Source: Gammaproteobacteria bacterium
GTDB lineage: Bacteria > Pseudomonadota > Gammaproteobacteria > Steroidobacterales > Steroidobacteraceae
Length of the DNA stretch: 11,922 nt
Direction: 5' to 3'
NCBI GenBank assembly: GCA_028293725.1
Contig: JAQGOE010000088.1
Span: 1-11,922, forward strand
Made by a program: the position numbers and the translations under genes
Notes under the pieces: generated by a model
What the model was told of the DNA's origin: nothing
Databases searched by the model: none
Seen by the model: the letters and a program-made list of their open reading frames with translations, nothing else
Part shown: positions 1 to 7,685 of the stretch, piece by piece
How positions within the stretch are numbered: position 1 is the first letter of the stretch
Layout: every line of letters begins with the position of its first letter

Positions 1-22
1 TAAATCTCACAACACTGCTGAC

Positions 23-517
23 ATGGTTCTATCGCTGGCGCACTTTGCGCGCCTGATGAAAGTTTGCCGCAGGCGAGGTCGATCTCAAGAGGAAGCTGAA
101 GATCTGATCCAGGAGGCATTCCTTCGCCTGCACGAATACTGCCGCACCACCGAAGTCAGAAACGAGGAAGCGTTTCTTGCACGGACCGTCTCCAACCTGG
201 CCATCAACGCGTACCGCCGCGGGCGGCTCGTTTCCTATGCGAGCGAGACTGTCGAAGAGCTCGAACAATCCACCGGGATCGCGGACTCCGGCCCGGGGCC
301 GGAACGAATTGTCGCTGCGCAGCAGCGCCTGGATGAGATAACCAGGGTGCTGGGCGCAGTGAGTGAGCGCACGTGTGAGGTTTTTTTGGCCCACCGGGCA
401 GGTTACAGCTACGACGAAATTGCCACGGACTTGGACATTTCGCAGAGAACCGTCCAAAAGCACATCGCGCGGGCTGTGTTCTTACTGGTCAGGATGAAAG
501 GGGAGGAGCAGGAATGA
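23..517 (+). CDS. ECF (FecI-type) RNA polymerase sigma factor
   Basis: Probable extracytoplasmic-function sigma factor that directs RNA polymerase to the promoters of a surface-signalling regulon, here most likely the receptor gene at 1731 and perhaps the whole locus. Sigma region 2 is seen at about residues 5-70, with the typical 'EEAEDLIQEAFLRL' of region 2.2 at 24-37. Region 4 lies at about 105-155, with a helix-turn-helix 'YSYDEIATDLDISQRTVQKH' at 128-147. At 164 residues it has the usual FecI size. The next gene is a FecR protein overlapping by 4 bases (ATGA), which is the standard FecI/FecR pair. The start is uncertain: no clear ribosome binding site precedes the ATG at 23, and the reading frame stays open to the left edge (positions 2-22 contain no in-frame stop). 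The true start may therefore lie outside the window; a second ATG is at 56. Family assignment is firm; target promoters are inferred. Confidence 0.9.
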   Translation: MVLSLAHFARLMKVCRRRGRSQEEAEDLIQEAFLRLHEYCRTTEVRNEEAFLARTVSNLAINAYRRGRLVSYASETVEELEQSTGIADSGPGPERIVAAQQRLDEITRVLGAVSERTCEVFLAHRAGYSYDEIATDLDISQRTVQKHIARAVFLLVRMKGEEQE

Positions 518-1539
518 CGCTCACCAGTAAATCGGACGAACTGGCATTGATGCGTGCGCAGGCGGACGCTGCGGCTTGGATGGCGCTACTCCATAGCCCG
601 GAGCGCAACGCCGAAATCGAAGGGGGACTACTGCGTTGGATCGCGGCTGATCCGCTGAACGCGAGGGCCTGGGAAGCTGCGACAGAGGTTTGGAACGAAA
701 CAGCCGGACTTCCCCGACGCGTACCCCGAAGGCCGATCGCAAGGAAGACCGGAAGGTTGGGCGTCCTCAAGCCGATCTTCGCGGTGACGGCGTTATGTCT
801 CATCGTACTGGGGCTTGTAGTGCAGTACTCCTATAGATCAGGGGTAGCGACCGCTGTGGGCGAGCAACGGACCCTCAATCTCGAGGACGGCACGCGAGTT
901 GAGCTCAACACGGATAGCCGGCTGCTGGTCCAATATGATCGCGACACGCGCAGCGTCGTATTGAAATCCGGCGAGGCGTATTTCCAGGTGGCCCATGAGC
1001 GCAGACCGTTCGTGGTCACCGTCGGAGAGCGTAAAGTTGTCGCCCTGGGAACTGCTTTTACTGTCCGTCGTGATCAGACATCCAACGACGAGATCACCGT
1101 GACCCTGATAGAGGGGCGCGTCGCTGTAGCGCCGGCTGGTCCGAGCAATGCCCCCGCGTCCGAACTCGATTCAGCGGTTACGGTCCTCAATGCCGGCCAG
1201 CGCCTGCGTGCGCGTCCCCATGTTCGACCCACGGTCGATGCCGCGTCCGTGGAGAAAGCGACGAGCTGGATGCGCGGACAGTTGATCTTCGATCACACCC
1301 CCTTGGGCGAAGCGGCAGCCGAGTTCAGCCGCTACAACAAAATCAAGGTGACGGTGGCCTCACCGGCGGCGGCGGCCATCCCTATCGGCGGCATCTTCAG
1401 AATTGGTGACTCGAGAAGCTTCGCGCGCGCTGTGGCGGCCTCATATGATCTGAAGATCACCGTGCATGGCGACGAACTCGTGCTCGAATCCACCCCGGGC
1501 GAAGGTCCGTCTCCAGACTCCGAGTCCCCGCGACCTTAG
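514..1539 (+). CDS. FecR-type transmembrane anti-sigma/sigma regulator
   Basis: Inner-membrane regulator that relays the state of an outer-membrane receptor to the adjacent sigma factor. Residues 15-60 form the cytoplasmic DUF4880-like helical region ('AAAWMALLHS', 'WEAATEVW'). A single transmembrane helix lies at about 84-106. The periplasmic FecR domain spans about 111-205, with the usual 'GEQRTLNLEDGTRVELNTDS' and 'VVALGTAFTVRRD' segments. A C-terminal STN/DUF4974-like part lies at about 253-327 ('GQLIFDHTPLGEAAAEFSRY'). The 341 residues fit the family. The start at 514 is supported by a GGAGG at 502-506, seven bases upstream, and by the ATGA overlap with the sigma gene, implying translational coupling. 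In known FecR systems the C-terminal part contacts the receptor's STN domain and the N-terminal part contacts the sigma factor. That the partner is the receptor at 1731 is inferred from position. Confidence 0.93.
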   Translation: MTLTSKSDELALMRAQADAAAWMALLHSPERNAEIEGGLLRWIAADPLNARAWEAATEVWNETAGLPRRVPRRPIARKTGRLGVLKPIFAVTALCLIVLGLVVQYSYRSGVATAVGEQRTLNLEDGTRVELNTDSRLLVQYDRDTRSVVLKSGEAYFQVAHERRPFVVTVGERKVVALGTAFTVRRDQTSNDEITVTLIEGRVAVAPAGPSNAPASELDSAVTVLNAGQRLRARPHVRPTVDAASVEKATSWMRGQLIFDHTPLGEAAAEFSRYNKIKVTVASPAAAAIPIGGIFRIGDSRSFARAVAASYDLKITVHGDELVLESTPGEGPSPDSESPRP

Positions 1540-1558
1540 GGCAAAGGTCTTGAGCGGC

Positions 1559-1582
1559 TGTCTCTCAGCTGCCACAGAGACA
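1559..1582 (+). repeat. Short inverted repeat downstream of the fecR-like gene
   Basis: TGTCTCT (1559-1565) and AGAGACA (1576-1582) are perfect reverse complements separated by ten bases that contain the palindrome CAGCTG. The hairpin lies 20 bases after the fecR-type stop codon. No run of T follows it, so it is not a classical intrinsic terminator. It could be a weak terminator, an mRNA stabiliser, or chance. Confidence 0.3.
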
Positions 1583-1656
1583 TCATTTGTTTGCAAAGAT
1601 GTGCGGGTAGGGGTGCGACTTACGCGCGCGCCGTGTGTCTATACTCGTGAGAGCTC

Positions 1657-1684
1657 GGAAATGTGACTTCTCATGACAGTAGCA
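1657..1684 (+). promoter_or_regulatory. Possible ECF-type promoter before the receptor gene
   Basis: GGAAAT at 1657-1662 matches the -35 element commonly used by FecI-like sigma factors. It is followed 16 bases later by GTAGCA, which could serve as the -10 element. It sits about 70 bases upstream of the receptor's ATG, a sensible distance. The support is weak: GGAAAT also occurs several times inside coding regions of this window, and the -10 match is imperfect. The rest of the 191-bp gap (1540-1730) holds a TTTGCAAA palindrome at 1590-1597, the hairpin at 1559-1582, and no recognisable Fur box or gene. Confidence 0.22.
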
Positions 1685-1730
1685 AAACACCAACACACTA
1701 TCGCGCAAGGGATTGCCGGGGAAAGCATCG

Positions 1731-4340
1731 ATGCCCGGCCGCACTCGGTCTCGTACCGTTTCTGTTCTCGCCTTTTCGTTTCTCCTGGCGTGCCTTCCGT
1801 TGGCCGCCGACGCGCAGGTCCGCCTGGATCTGCCCGCACAACCGCTCGCGCAGGCGCTGACCACGCTCGGAAGCCTCGCGAACATCAACATTTACTTTGA
1901 TGCGCCGACAGTCGATGGAATTCAAGCTCCGGCACTGAAGGCGGAGATCAGCGCGGATGACGCGCTCGGGCGACTGCTCGCCGGCACACGACTCCGCGCG
2001 GTGCGTGTGGACGACAATACATTCCGCGTCGTCGCGGAGACCGCCCAAAAGCGTGCCCAAGGATCTCGTGATACCAACACGGGCTCCACCTCCGCGCCTG
2101 CGGGAGTGCACCTTGCTTACGCCGGTGCGGGAGCGGAGCCGGCCACCGCGGCTGTAGAGAGCCGGTCGTCCTCCGGCGCCGGCGCCAGCGGGAGCGCCTA
2201 TAGCAAGGACAATCTCAGCGAGGTCGTCGTTTCCGCACAGAAGCGTGACGAGCGGCTGCAAGACGTACCGGTACCTGTCACAGCGGTGAGCGCGAGCGCG
2301 CTGGTCGATGCGAATCAACTACGCCTTCAGGACTATTACTCGAGTGTCCCGGGCCTGGATCTGACGCTCGATAATCGCGGCTCGCCGGTCATCTCTATCC
2401 GGGGGATCACGACGAGCTTCTACACCAGTGGGTCGACACCCACAGTGGGCATCACGATCGATGACGTCCCCTACGAGACGTCCGGCCCCTCGACGTTCAG
2501 CCCCATTCCGGATGTGGATCCGAACGAGTTGGCCCGTGTCGAGGTGTTGCGTGGACCGCAAGGCACACTCTACGGATCCAGCAGCATCGGCGGCCTGATC
2601 AAATACGTCACCATCGATCCTTCGACCGCGGGCGTTAGCGGTCACGCGGAAGCCGGCCTGAGCGGCGTTCAAAATGGCGACAAGCTCGGTTATAACGTGA
2701 GTGCCGGAGTCAACATTCCGCTCAGCGACACGGTGGCGCTGCGAGCGAGCGGGTTCACGCACGAGGATCCCGGGTATATCGATAACGTTCAGACCGGACA
2801 ACACGACGTCAACGAGCGCAAAGTTTACGGCGGTCGCGTATCGGCGCTGTGGCAACCTTCGCAGAACTTGTCGCTGAAGCTCAGTGCCCTGCTTCAGGAC
2901 AGCAAGGCCTACGGCCCGTCACAGATCGACGTTGCCACGCCCGGTTTCACGTTACCGCCCCTGGGCGATCTGCAGCAGAGCAACCTCATCAACAGCGGCG
3001 GCTACGACCGGAAGATCCAGGCGTACAGCGCGAACCTGAACGCGCAAATTGGCGCTGTCAAACTCACTTCGGTCACGGGCTACAACGTCAGCAAGAGCTC
3101 GGACTCGTTCGACTTCACCTGGGCGTTCGGTCCCTATACACAGACCCAGTTCGGGGTGACCGGCACCCCGTTCGTGGAGGACAACACGGCCCATAAGTTC
3201 TCACAGGAAATCCGGGCATCCATGCCGCTCGGTTCGATGGTCGACTGGCTCGTCGGCGCCTTCTACACTCATGAGGATACGAAGCCGGTGGGAGGTTATA
3301 TTGCCGTGGACCCCGCCACGGGCACGCAGGTTGGGCGCTGGCTCGACCAGCGTTCGACGGAAACGTACACGGAATACGCAGCTTTCACCGACTTCACGGT
3401 CCATGTCACGGATCAGTTCGACGTTCAGCTTGGCGGTCGCGAGAGTGAGAACCGGACGACGAATGCCTCGACTCTGGCCGGCCCCTACGTGCCGTTTTTT
3501 CTCGGTACGCCTTCGCCGGACATCAATCCCGAGGTGGCCTCGAAGGATAAGGCGTTCACCTACCTGGTCACGCCTAAATACACCTTCTCGCCCGACTTCA
3601 TGGCCTACGCGAGACTGGCATCCGGCTTCCGGCCGGGCGGACCCAACTCGGCCATCAATGCAAGGCTCGGCCAGCCGGCGAGCTTTGCGCCGGATACCAC
3701 CCGAAACTATGAGTTGGGTGTCAAAGGCGACGTCCTCGACCATGTGCTGACCTTCGATGCCTCGGTGTACTACATCGACTGGAACCACATCCAGATCACC
3801 ATCTACGATCCGGGCACTTCCGTAAGCTATGGTGCCAATGGGAGCCACGCCAAGAGTCAGGGCGAGGAATTTTCGGTGCAATCGCGTCCGTTGCCAGGGC
3901 TGAACGTTGGAGCGTGGGTGACCTGGAGCAACGCTGTTCTCACTCAGCCTTTCCCGGCCGCACCCGCCGCATCGGGTCTGCCCAACGCGGCCTCCGGCGA
4001 CAGGTTGCCCTACAGCAGCCGCTTTTCGGGCCACCTGTCGTTCGAACAGGAGTTTCCGCTGGTGGGCAGCCTCAGTGGGTTTTTCGCAGGCTCGGTAAGT
4101 TATGTGGGGGACCGGAAGGGGGAGTTCACCAATGCGCCTCCACGACAGGACCTCCCGGCCTACGTGACGACCGACCTGCGCACCGGCGCGAGGCTCGACG
4201 ACTGGACAGCGAATCTTTTCGTGACGAACATCGCGGACCGGCGTGGGCTTCTGCAGGGCGGCATTGGCTTTTTTCCGCCCTACGCATTCGACGTGATCCA
4301 GCCTCGCACGATCGGACTCACCGTGTCCCGAAAATTCTAA
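1731..4340 (+). CDS. TonB-dependent outer-membrane receptor with STN signalling domain
   Basis: Outer-membrane active transporter that also acts as a signal transducer. The signal peptide is residues 1-28, with a hydrophobic core and cleavage after 'ADA'. An STN domain follows at about 30-102, then an Ala/Gly/Ser-rich linker at about 103-160. A TonB-box-like 'LSEVVVSA' lies at 162-169 and the plug at about 175-298, including 'VEVLRGPQGTLYGSSSIGG'. The barrel fills the rest and ends in Phe, as usual for outer-membrane barrels. The STN domain, together with the FecI/FecR pair just upstream, marks it as a cell-surface-signalling receptor. The ATG at 1731 is preferred because GGGGA at 1718-1722 lies eight bases before it and the signal peptide then starts with a short basic segment. 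A TTG at 1713 would add six residues but has poorer spacing. The ligand cannot be read from sequence. Neighbouring peptidases and an NRPS suggest a peptide; a siderophore is the main alternative. Confidence 0.95.
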   Translation: MPGRTRSRTVSVLAFSFLLACLPLAADAQVRLDLPAQPLAQALTTLGSLANINIYFDAPTVDGIQAPALKAEISADDALGRLLAGTRLRAVRVDDNTFRVVAETAQKRAQGSRDTNTGSTSAPAGVHLAYAGAGAEPATAAVESRSSSGAGASGSAYSKDNLSEVVVSAQKRDERLQDVPVPVTAVSASALVDANQLRLQDYYSSVPGLDLTLDNRGSPVISIRGITTSFYTSGSTPTVGITIDDVPYETSGPSTFSPIPDVDPNELARVEVLRGPQGTLYGSSSIGGLIKYVTIDPSTAGVSGHAEAGLSGVQNGDKLGYNVSAGVNIPLSDTVALRASGFTHEDPGYIDNVQTGQHDVNERKVYGGRVSALWQPSQNLSLKLSALLQDSKAYGPSQIDVATPGFTLPPLGDLQQSNLINSGGYDRKIQAYSANLNAQIGAVKLTSVTGYNVSKSSDSFDFTWAFGPYTQTQFGVTGTPFVEDNTAHKFSQEIRASMPLGSMVDWLVGAFYTHEDTKPVGGYIAVDPATGTQVGRWLDQRSTETYTEYAAFTDFTVHVTDQFDVQLGGRESENRTTNASTLAGPYVPFFLGTPSPDINPEVASKDKAFTYLVTPKYTFSPDFMAYARLASGFRPGGPNSAINARLGQPASFAPDTTRNYELGVKGDVLDHVLTFDASVYYIDWNHIQITIYDPGTSVSYGANGSHAKSQGEEFSVQSRPLPGLNVGAWVTWSNAVLTQPFPAAPAASGLPNAASGDRLPYSSRFSGHLSFEQEFPLVGSLSGFFAGSVSYVGDRKGEFTNAPPRQDLPAYVTTDLRTGARLDDWTANLFVTNIADRRGLLQGGIGFFPPYAFDVIQPRTIGLTVSRKF

Positions 4341-4366
4341 CAGTGTGTTGGCGCGGACGGTAACTC

Positions 4367-5770
4367 ATGGAAGGCAAGGACAGCTCTCAACCTGACATAC
4401 CGTTCCGCGCCGAGTTCCTCGGACACCCGGGTGTCCAGTCCCTTCGCATCGACACCCACTCCCCGGGAGAAGCGCCCAGCCGCCGGATGATGTCATCAGT
4501 CTCGACACTGCTGTCCGGGCGGATCTTCCAGCTCTTTGTATTGACCGCCGCGGTGTCCTCGGCCACCTATACCCGCTCCACGCTCGGTCCGCTCCAGGAG
4601 GCGATGCGGATTGACCTCGCGCTCAGCGATAACCAGGTCGCCGTGTTGCAGGGACTGGCGCTGGCGATCCCGATGGCCGTTGGCTCCATTCCACTGGGTC
4701 TGTTGGTGGACCGCTATCCGCGTGCCCGGTTGTTCTTTCTGTTCGCGTTGGTCAACCTGGTGGCGAGCCTCCTCACGGCGCTCGCACCGAGTTTCGCACT
4801 CCTGTTCGGGGCCCGCCTGTTGGTCGGGCTGTCCATGGCCGGGATTCTGGTCGCCGTGTACTCGTTGCTTGCCGACCTGTTCGCGCCGGAGCACCGGGGA
4901 CGAGCCGCCATGGCGTTGGCGTTCGGGGAAATCGTCGGCGCGCCCGCCGCATTTGCGTTGGGCGGCAGCCTTCTGACTGACACGGGTGCGGGTCAGCAGC
5001 CGTGGCGCGTGGCGATGCTGTGGTTAGCGGTGCCACTCGTGCCGGTAGCGTTATCGATGTTGGCGCTGCGTGAACCGGCGCGAACCGGCATGACCGTGTC
5101 TGTCCAAAAGCCTCCATTGCGTGAAGTCTGGCCGCGGTTGCTGCGTGCCAGGTCGTTGATTGCACCGTTGCTCCTCGCGCGGATCATGGTGTGGGTTGCC
5201 GACGGAGCCGTCGTGATCTGGGCGGCTCCCACGCTCACGCGAGGCTTCGCCCTATCACCCGCTCGGGTGGGGGCCATAGTGGGAGCCGCTTTCCTGGTCA
5301 GTGGTATCTTGAGCCCCCTGATCGGAGGCCCCCTGGCGGACTTCTGTCAACGCAAAGGGGGACCACGCCGCACCATGGTTGCTCTGGCGACGCTCGCCTT
5401 GTTGAGTGTGCCGGCTGCCCTGTTCGGAGTGACCGGCAGCGCGACGTTCGCAGCCGTTCTACTCGCCACATTCCTTACCCTCGGATACAGCCTGCACCTC
5501 GTGGCGCTCGCCCTCGGCACTATCGTCATTCCCGGGGAGCTGCGGGGGGTGTATCTCGCGATCACGGTTACGGCGGCCGCGACCTTCGGGATGGGCGTCG
5601 CTCCGCTCGCGGTGAGCAGCTTGTCCGATTGGATCGGAGGCCCTCCCATGATCGGGCGGGCGCTGTCGATCGTCTGTGCTGCCACGAGCCTGGTGTCCGC
5701 CGGCGTCTTCGCCTGGGGAAGCCGGAACTTTCCCGCCGCGGCGCCTGGGCCCACTCAACCGATGAACTGA
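4367..5770 (+). CDS. Major facilitator superfamily transporter (Spinster-like)
   Basis: Polytopic inner-membrane transporter with about twelve hydrophobic helices between residues 52 and 452. The MFS motif A is seen after helix 2 as 'GLLVDRYPRARLF' (111-123). The related half-motif 'GGPLADFCQRKGGPRR' (320-335) follows helix 8. The segment before helix 2 ('LALSDNQVAVLQGLALAIP', 84-102) resembles Spinster-type MFS proteins common in proteobacterial catabolic loci; that subfamily call is from memory. An unusually long hydrophilic leader of about 40 residues precedes the first helix. The upstream ribosome binding site (GGACGG, 4355-4360) is weak, so the ATG pair at 4487/4490 is an alternative start. 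The gene begins 26 bases after the receptor gene and ends 5 bases before the esterase. It probably moves the receptor's cargo, or a fragment of it, across the inner membrane. Export of the NRPS product cannot be excluded. Confidence 0.9.
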   Translation: MEGKDSSQPDIPFRAEFLGHPGVQSLRIDTHSPGEAPSRRMMSSVSTLLSGRIFQLFVLTAAVSSATYTRSTLGPLQEAMRIDLALSDNQVAVLQGLALAIPMAVGSIPLGLLVDRYPRARLFFLFALVNLVASLLTALAPSFALLFGARLLVGLSMAGILVAVYSLLADLFAPEHRGRAAMALAFGEIVGAPAAFALGGSLLTDTGAGQQPWRVAMLWLAVPLVPVALSMLALREPARTGMTVSVQKPPLREVWPRLLRARSLIAPLLLARIMVWVADGAVVIWAAPTLTRGFALSPARVGAIVGAAFLVSGILSPLIGGPLADFCQRKGGPRRTMVALATLALLSVPAALFGVTGSATFAAVLLATFLTLGYSLHLVALALGTIVIPGELRGVYLAITVTAAATFGMGVAPLAVSSLSDWIGGPPMIGRALSIVCAATSLVSAGVFAWGSRNFPAAAPGPTQPMN

Positions 5771-5775
5771 GTCGC

Positions 5776-6708
5776 ATGAACACGTTGACCCCCGAGCGCG
5801 CGCGAGCCCTGCAATATTTTCCCGCGGTCGAAACCCACACGCTGCGTTCGACGCACGTGTCGCAGACCTTCCAGATCCAGGTCATGCGACCACCGCAAAT
5901 TCGAGGAAAAACCCGCAGAGTGCCGGTTGTCTATGTCACCGACGGCAACGCCGCGTTCGACATGTGCAAGGGCATTTCCTGGCTCATGCAGGGCTCGGAG
6001 CGCGAGTCGCCCCCGTTCATCCTGGTTGCGATCGGGTATCCCGGCGACTCCCCTTGTGCTGGCGCGCTGCTGCGCGGGCGGGACTTCAGCTTTCCGGGCT
6101 GCCCGGATTACCTCAGCGGACTCGAGGTGCTCTCGGAGTGGGAAGGAATCCACACTCCCGAGGAGGGCCAGAAGAGCTTCTGTGGCGCTGAGGATTTCCA
6201 ACGCTTCCTTGCCGAAGAGCTCATCCCGTTCATCGACGGTAAATACGAAACTGTCCGCGGCGACTGCACCTACTTCGGTCACTCCATGGGAGGCTCATTC
6301 GGGCTGTTCACACTGTTCACCCAGCCTGAGCTGTTCCGCAGATATGTGCTCAGCTCTCCCGCCATCAGCTATCACGGACAAACGCCCAACGGCGCGCATT
6401 ATGAAAAACGGGATTTCCTGCTGCAGCGGGCGCGAGACTTCGTCGCGTCAGGCAAAACGTTGGACGGTATCTGCCTCTACATGTCCGTAGGGACGCAGGA
6501 GCAGTTCGAGCCGCTGATTGCCAATTGGGAATTCACCAGTGGCTTCTATCGCCTGACAGCCCTGTTGAGGAAAGCCGCCATCCCGGGTCTGACGCTGATG
6601 ACTGAAGCGTTGGTGGGAGAGTCACACACGACATCGTGGCCCATCGCATTCACTCACGGGATACAGGCCGTGTTCGGTACCCGTATGATTTCCAACGGTG
6701 CCACGTGA
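5776..6708 (+). CDS. Alpha/beta hydrolase, IroE/BesA-like esterase (COG2819 type)
   Basis: Predicted serine esterase of the Esterase-D/enterochelin-esterase-like group. The nucleophile elbow is 'GHSMGGS' with Ser170. The catalytic His is probably His284 in 'GESHTTSW', a position typical of this group. The acid residue is likely in the 'SVGTQEQ' loop (237-243). 'VVYVTDGNAAFDM' (51-63) matches the early strand and oxyanion region. Length 310 fits the family. No signal peptide is visible, so it should act in the cytoplasm. Known relatives open the ester bonds of siderophore trilactones, so opening a peptide lactone is a reasonable but unproven role here. The start at 5776 lies five bases after the MFS stop. 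The frame is open far upstream (to 5191), but that part overlaps the MFS gene and looks non-coding. The end overlaps the next gene by GTGA. Six cysteines (64, 94, 109, 136, 164, 233) are notable for a small hydrolase. Confidence 0.88.
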   Translation: MNTLTPERARALQYFPAVETHTLRSTHVSQTFQIQVMRPPQIRGKTRRVPVVYVTDGNAAFDMCKGISWLMQGSERESPPFILVAIGYPGDSPCAGALLRGRDFSFPGCPDYLSGLEVLSEWEGIHTPEEGQKSFCGAEDFQRFLAEELIPFIDGKYETVRGDCTYFGHSMGGSFGLFTLFTQPELFRRYVLSSPAISYHGQTPNGAHYEKRDFLLQRARDFVASGKTLDGICLYMSVGTQEQFEPLIANWEFTSGFYRLTALLRKAAIPGLTLMTEALVGESHTTSWPIAFTHGIQAVFGTRMISNGAT

Positions 6709-7685
6709 TACGGATGCACACCGAAATCGAACGGTGGCCGCTCGCCGCGCCTTTCCAGATCGCCGGGTACACATTCGAAGTTATCGAAGTGTTGGTGGTC
6801 ACTCTGGAGAGAGATGGCGCGCAGGGACGAGGCGAGGCAGCCGGTGTTTACTATAAGCGAGACACGCCGGCGTCGATGATTCGCCAGCTGGATGCGTTGC
6901 GAACCGTGATCGAAGCCGGAGTCGACCGTTTGTCCGCACAGAAACTGCTTTCGCCCGGAGGCGCACGTAATGCGCTCGATTGCGCCCTGTGGGACCTCGA
7001 AGCCCGGCAGATTGGCTGTCCGGCGTGGGAGCTCGCCGGTCTCGAGCGGCCCCATCCATTGCTCACAACGTTTACGTGCGGCGCGGATGAGCCGCGTATC
7101 ATGGCGGATACGGCGAAAACCTACACGCGGGCACGGGCGATTAAGCTGAAGCTCACCGGTGAGCCCGTCGATGCCGACCGCATTTCCGCCGTGCGTGAGG
7201 CTCGACCTGAGGTCTGGTTGGGAGTGGACGCCAATCAGAGTATGACGCGGGCCTCCCTGGAGGGACTCATGCCTCTGCTCGTGAAGGAGAAGGTGGCACT
7301 GATCGAGCAGCCTTTCCCAATAGGGCAGGAAGCGTCGCTCGACGGTTTAGGGTCGCCGATTCCGATCGCGGCAGACGAGAGCGTGCAGAGCCTGCCTGAC
7401 ATGGCATCCCTCGTCGGCCGGTTCTCGGTGGTCAACATCAAGCTGGATAAGTGTGGCGGCCTGACAGAAGGACTTGCCATGGCCCGCGCTGCTCACGCGC
7501 TGGGCCTGGATCCCATGGTGGGCAACATGCTCAGCACGTCGCTCGCGATGGCGCCCGCCTTTCTCGTGGGACAACTGTGCAAGATCGTCGACCTCGACGG
7601 ACCGATCTTTCTGAAGACCGACCGTCCGACACCCATTGCCTACTGCGACGGCATGGCCACGTGCCCCGACAATCTGTGGGGATAG
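6705..7685 (+). CDS. Dipeptide epimerase, enolase superfamily (mandelate racemase/muconate lactonizing type)
   Basis: Cytoplasmic Mg-dependent epimerase acting on the alpha carbon of one residue in a dipeptide. Numbering from the GTG at 6705, the family's catalytic set is complete. The KxK acid/base pair is Lys147/Lys149 ('IKLKL'). Metal ligands are Asp175 ('DANQ'), Glu201 ('LIEQPFP') and Asp224 ('AADES'). The opposing base is Lys246 in 'NIKLDKCGG'. 'DLDGP' (296-300) supplies the DxD pair that in L-Ala-D/L-Glu epimerases binds the substrate ammonium group. This favours a dipeptide epimerase over other subgroup members such as muconate cycloisomerase or o-succinylbenzoate synthase. Dipeptide specificity varies widely in the family and cannot be read here. 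The GTG at 6705 gives a 4-base GTGA overlap with the esterase; the ATG at 6714 is a good alternative that loses three residues. An in-frame ATG at 6636 would overlap the esterase too far. Confidence 0.88.
   Translation: MIRMHTEIERWPLAAPFQIAGYTFEVIEVLVVTLERDGAQGRGEAAGVYYKRDTPASMIRQLDALRTVIEAGVDRLSAQKLLSPGGARNALDCALWDLEARQIGCPAWELAGLERPHPLLTTFTCGADEPRIMADTAKTYTRARAIKLKLTGEPVDADRISAVREARPEVWLGVDANQSMTRASLEGLMPLLVKEKVALIEQPFPIGQEASLDGLGSPIPIAADESVQSLPDMASLVGRFSVVNIKLDKCGGLTEGLAMARAAHALGLDPMVGNMLSTSLAMAPAFLVGQLCKIVDLDGPIFLKTDRPTPIAYCDGMATCPDNLWG

Noticed and set aside
1559..1582. Intrinsic terminator after the fecR-like gene
   Set aside because: The stem is only 7 bp, the loop is 10 bases, and no T-run follows.
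3201..4034. Antisense open frame of 277 codons opposite the receptor gene
   Set aside because: It is a shadow of the beta-barrel coding region, with Arg-rich, domain-free translation.
5191..5775. Upstream extension of the esterase frame, which could suggest a fused larger protein
   Set aside because: The extension overlaps the MFS gene in another frame, is Arg/Gly-rich and lacks any domain. The ATG at 5776 sits right after the MFS stop.
7451..7675. Upstream extension of the serine hydrolase frame from an ATG at 7451
   Set aside because: It overlaps the conserved C-terminal third of the epimerase gene and does not resemble a signal peptide or domain.
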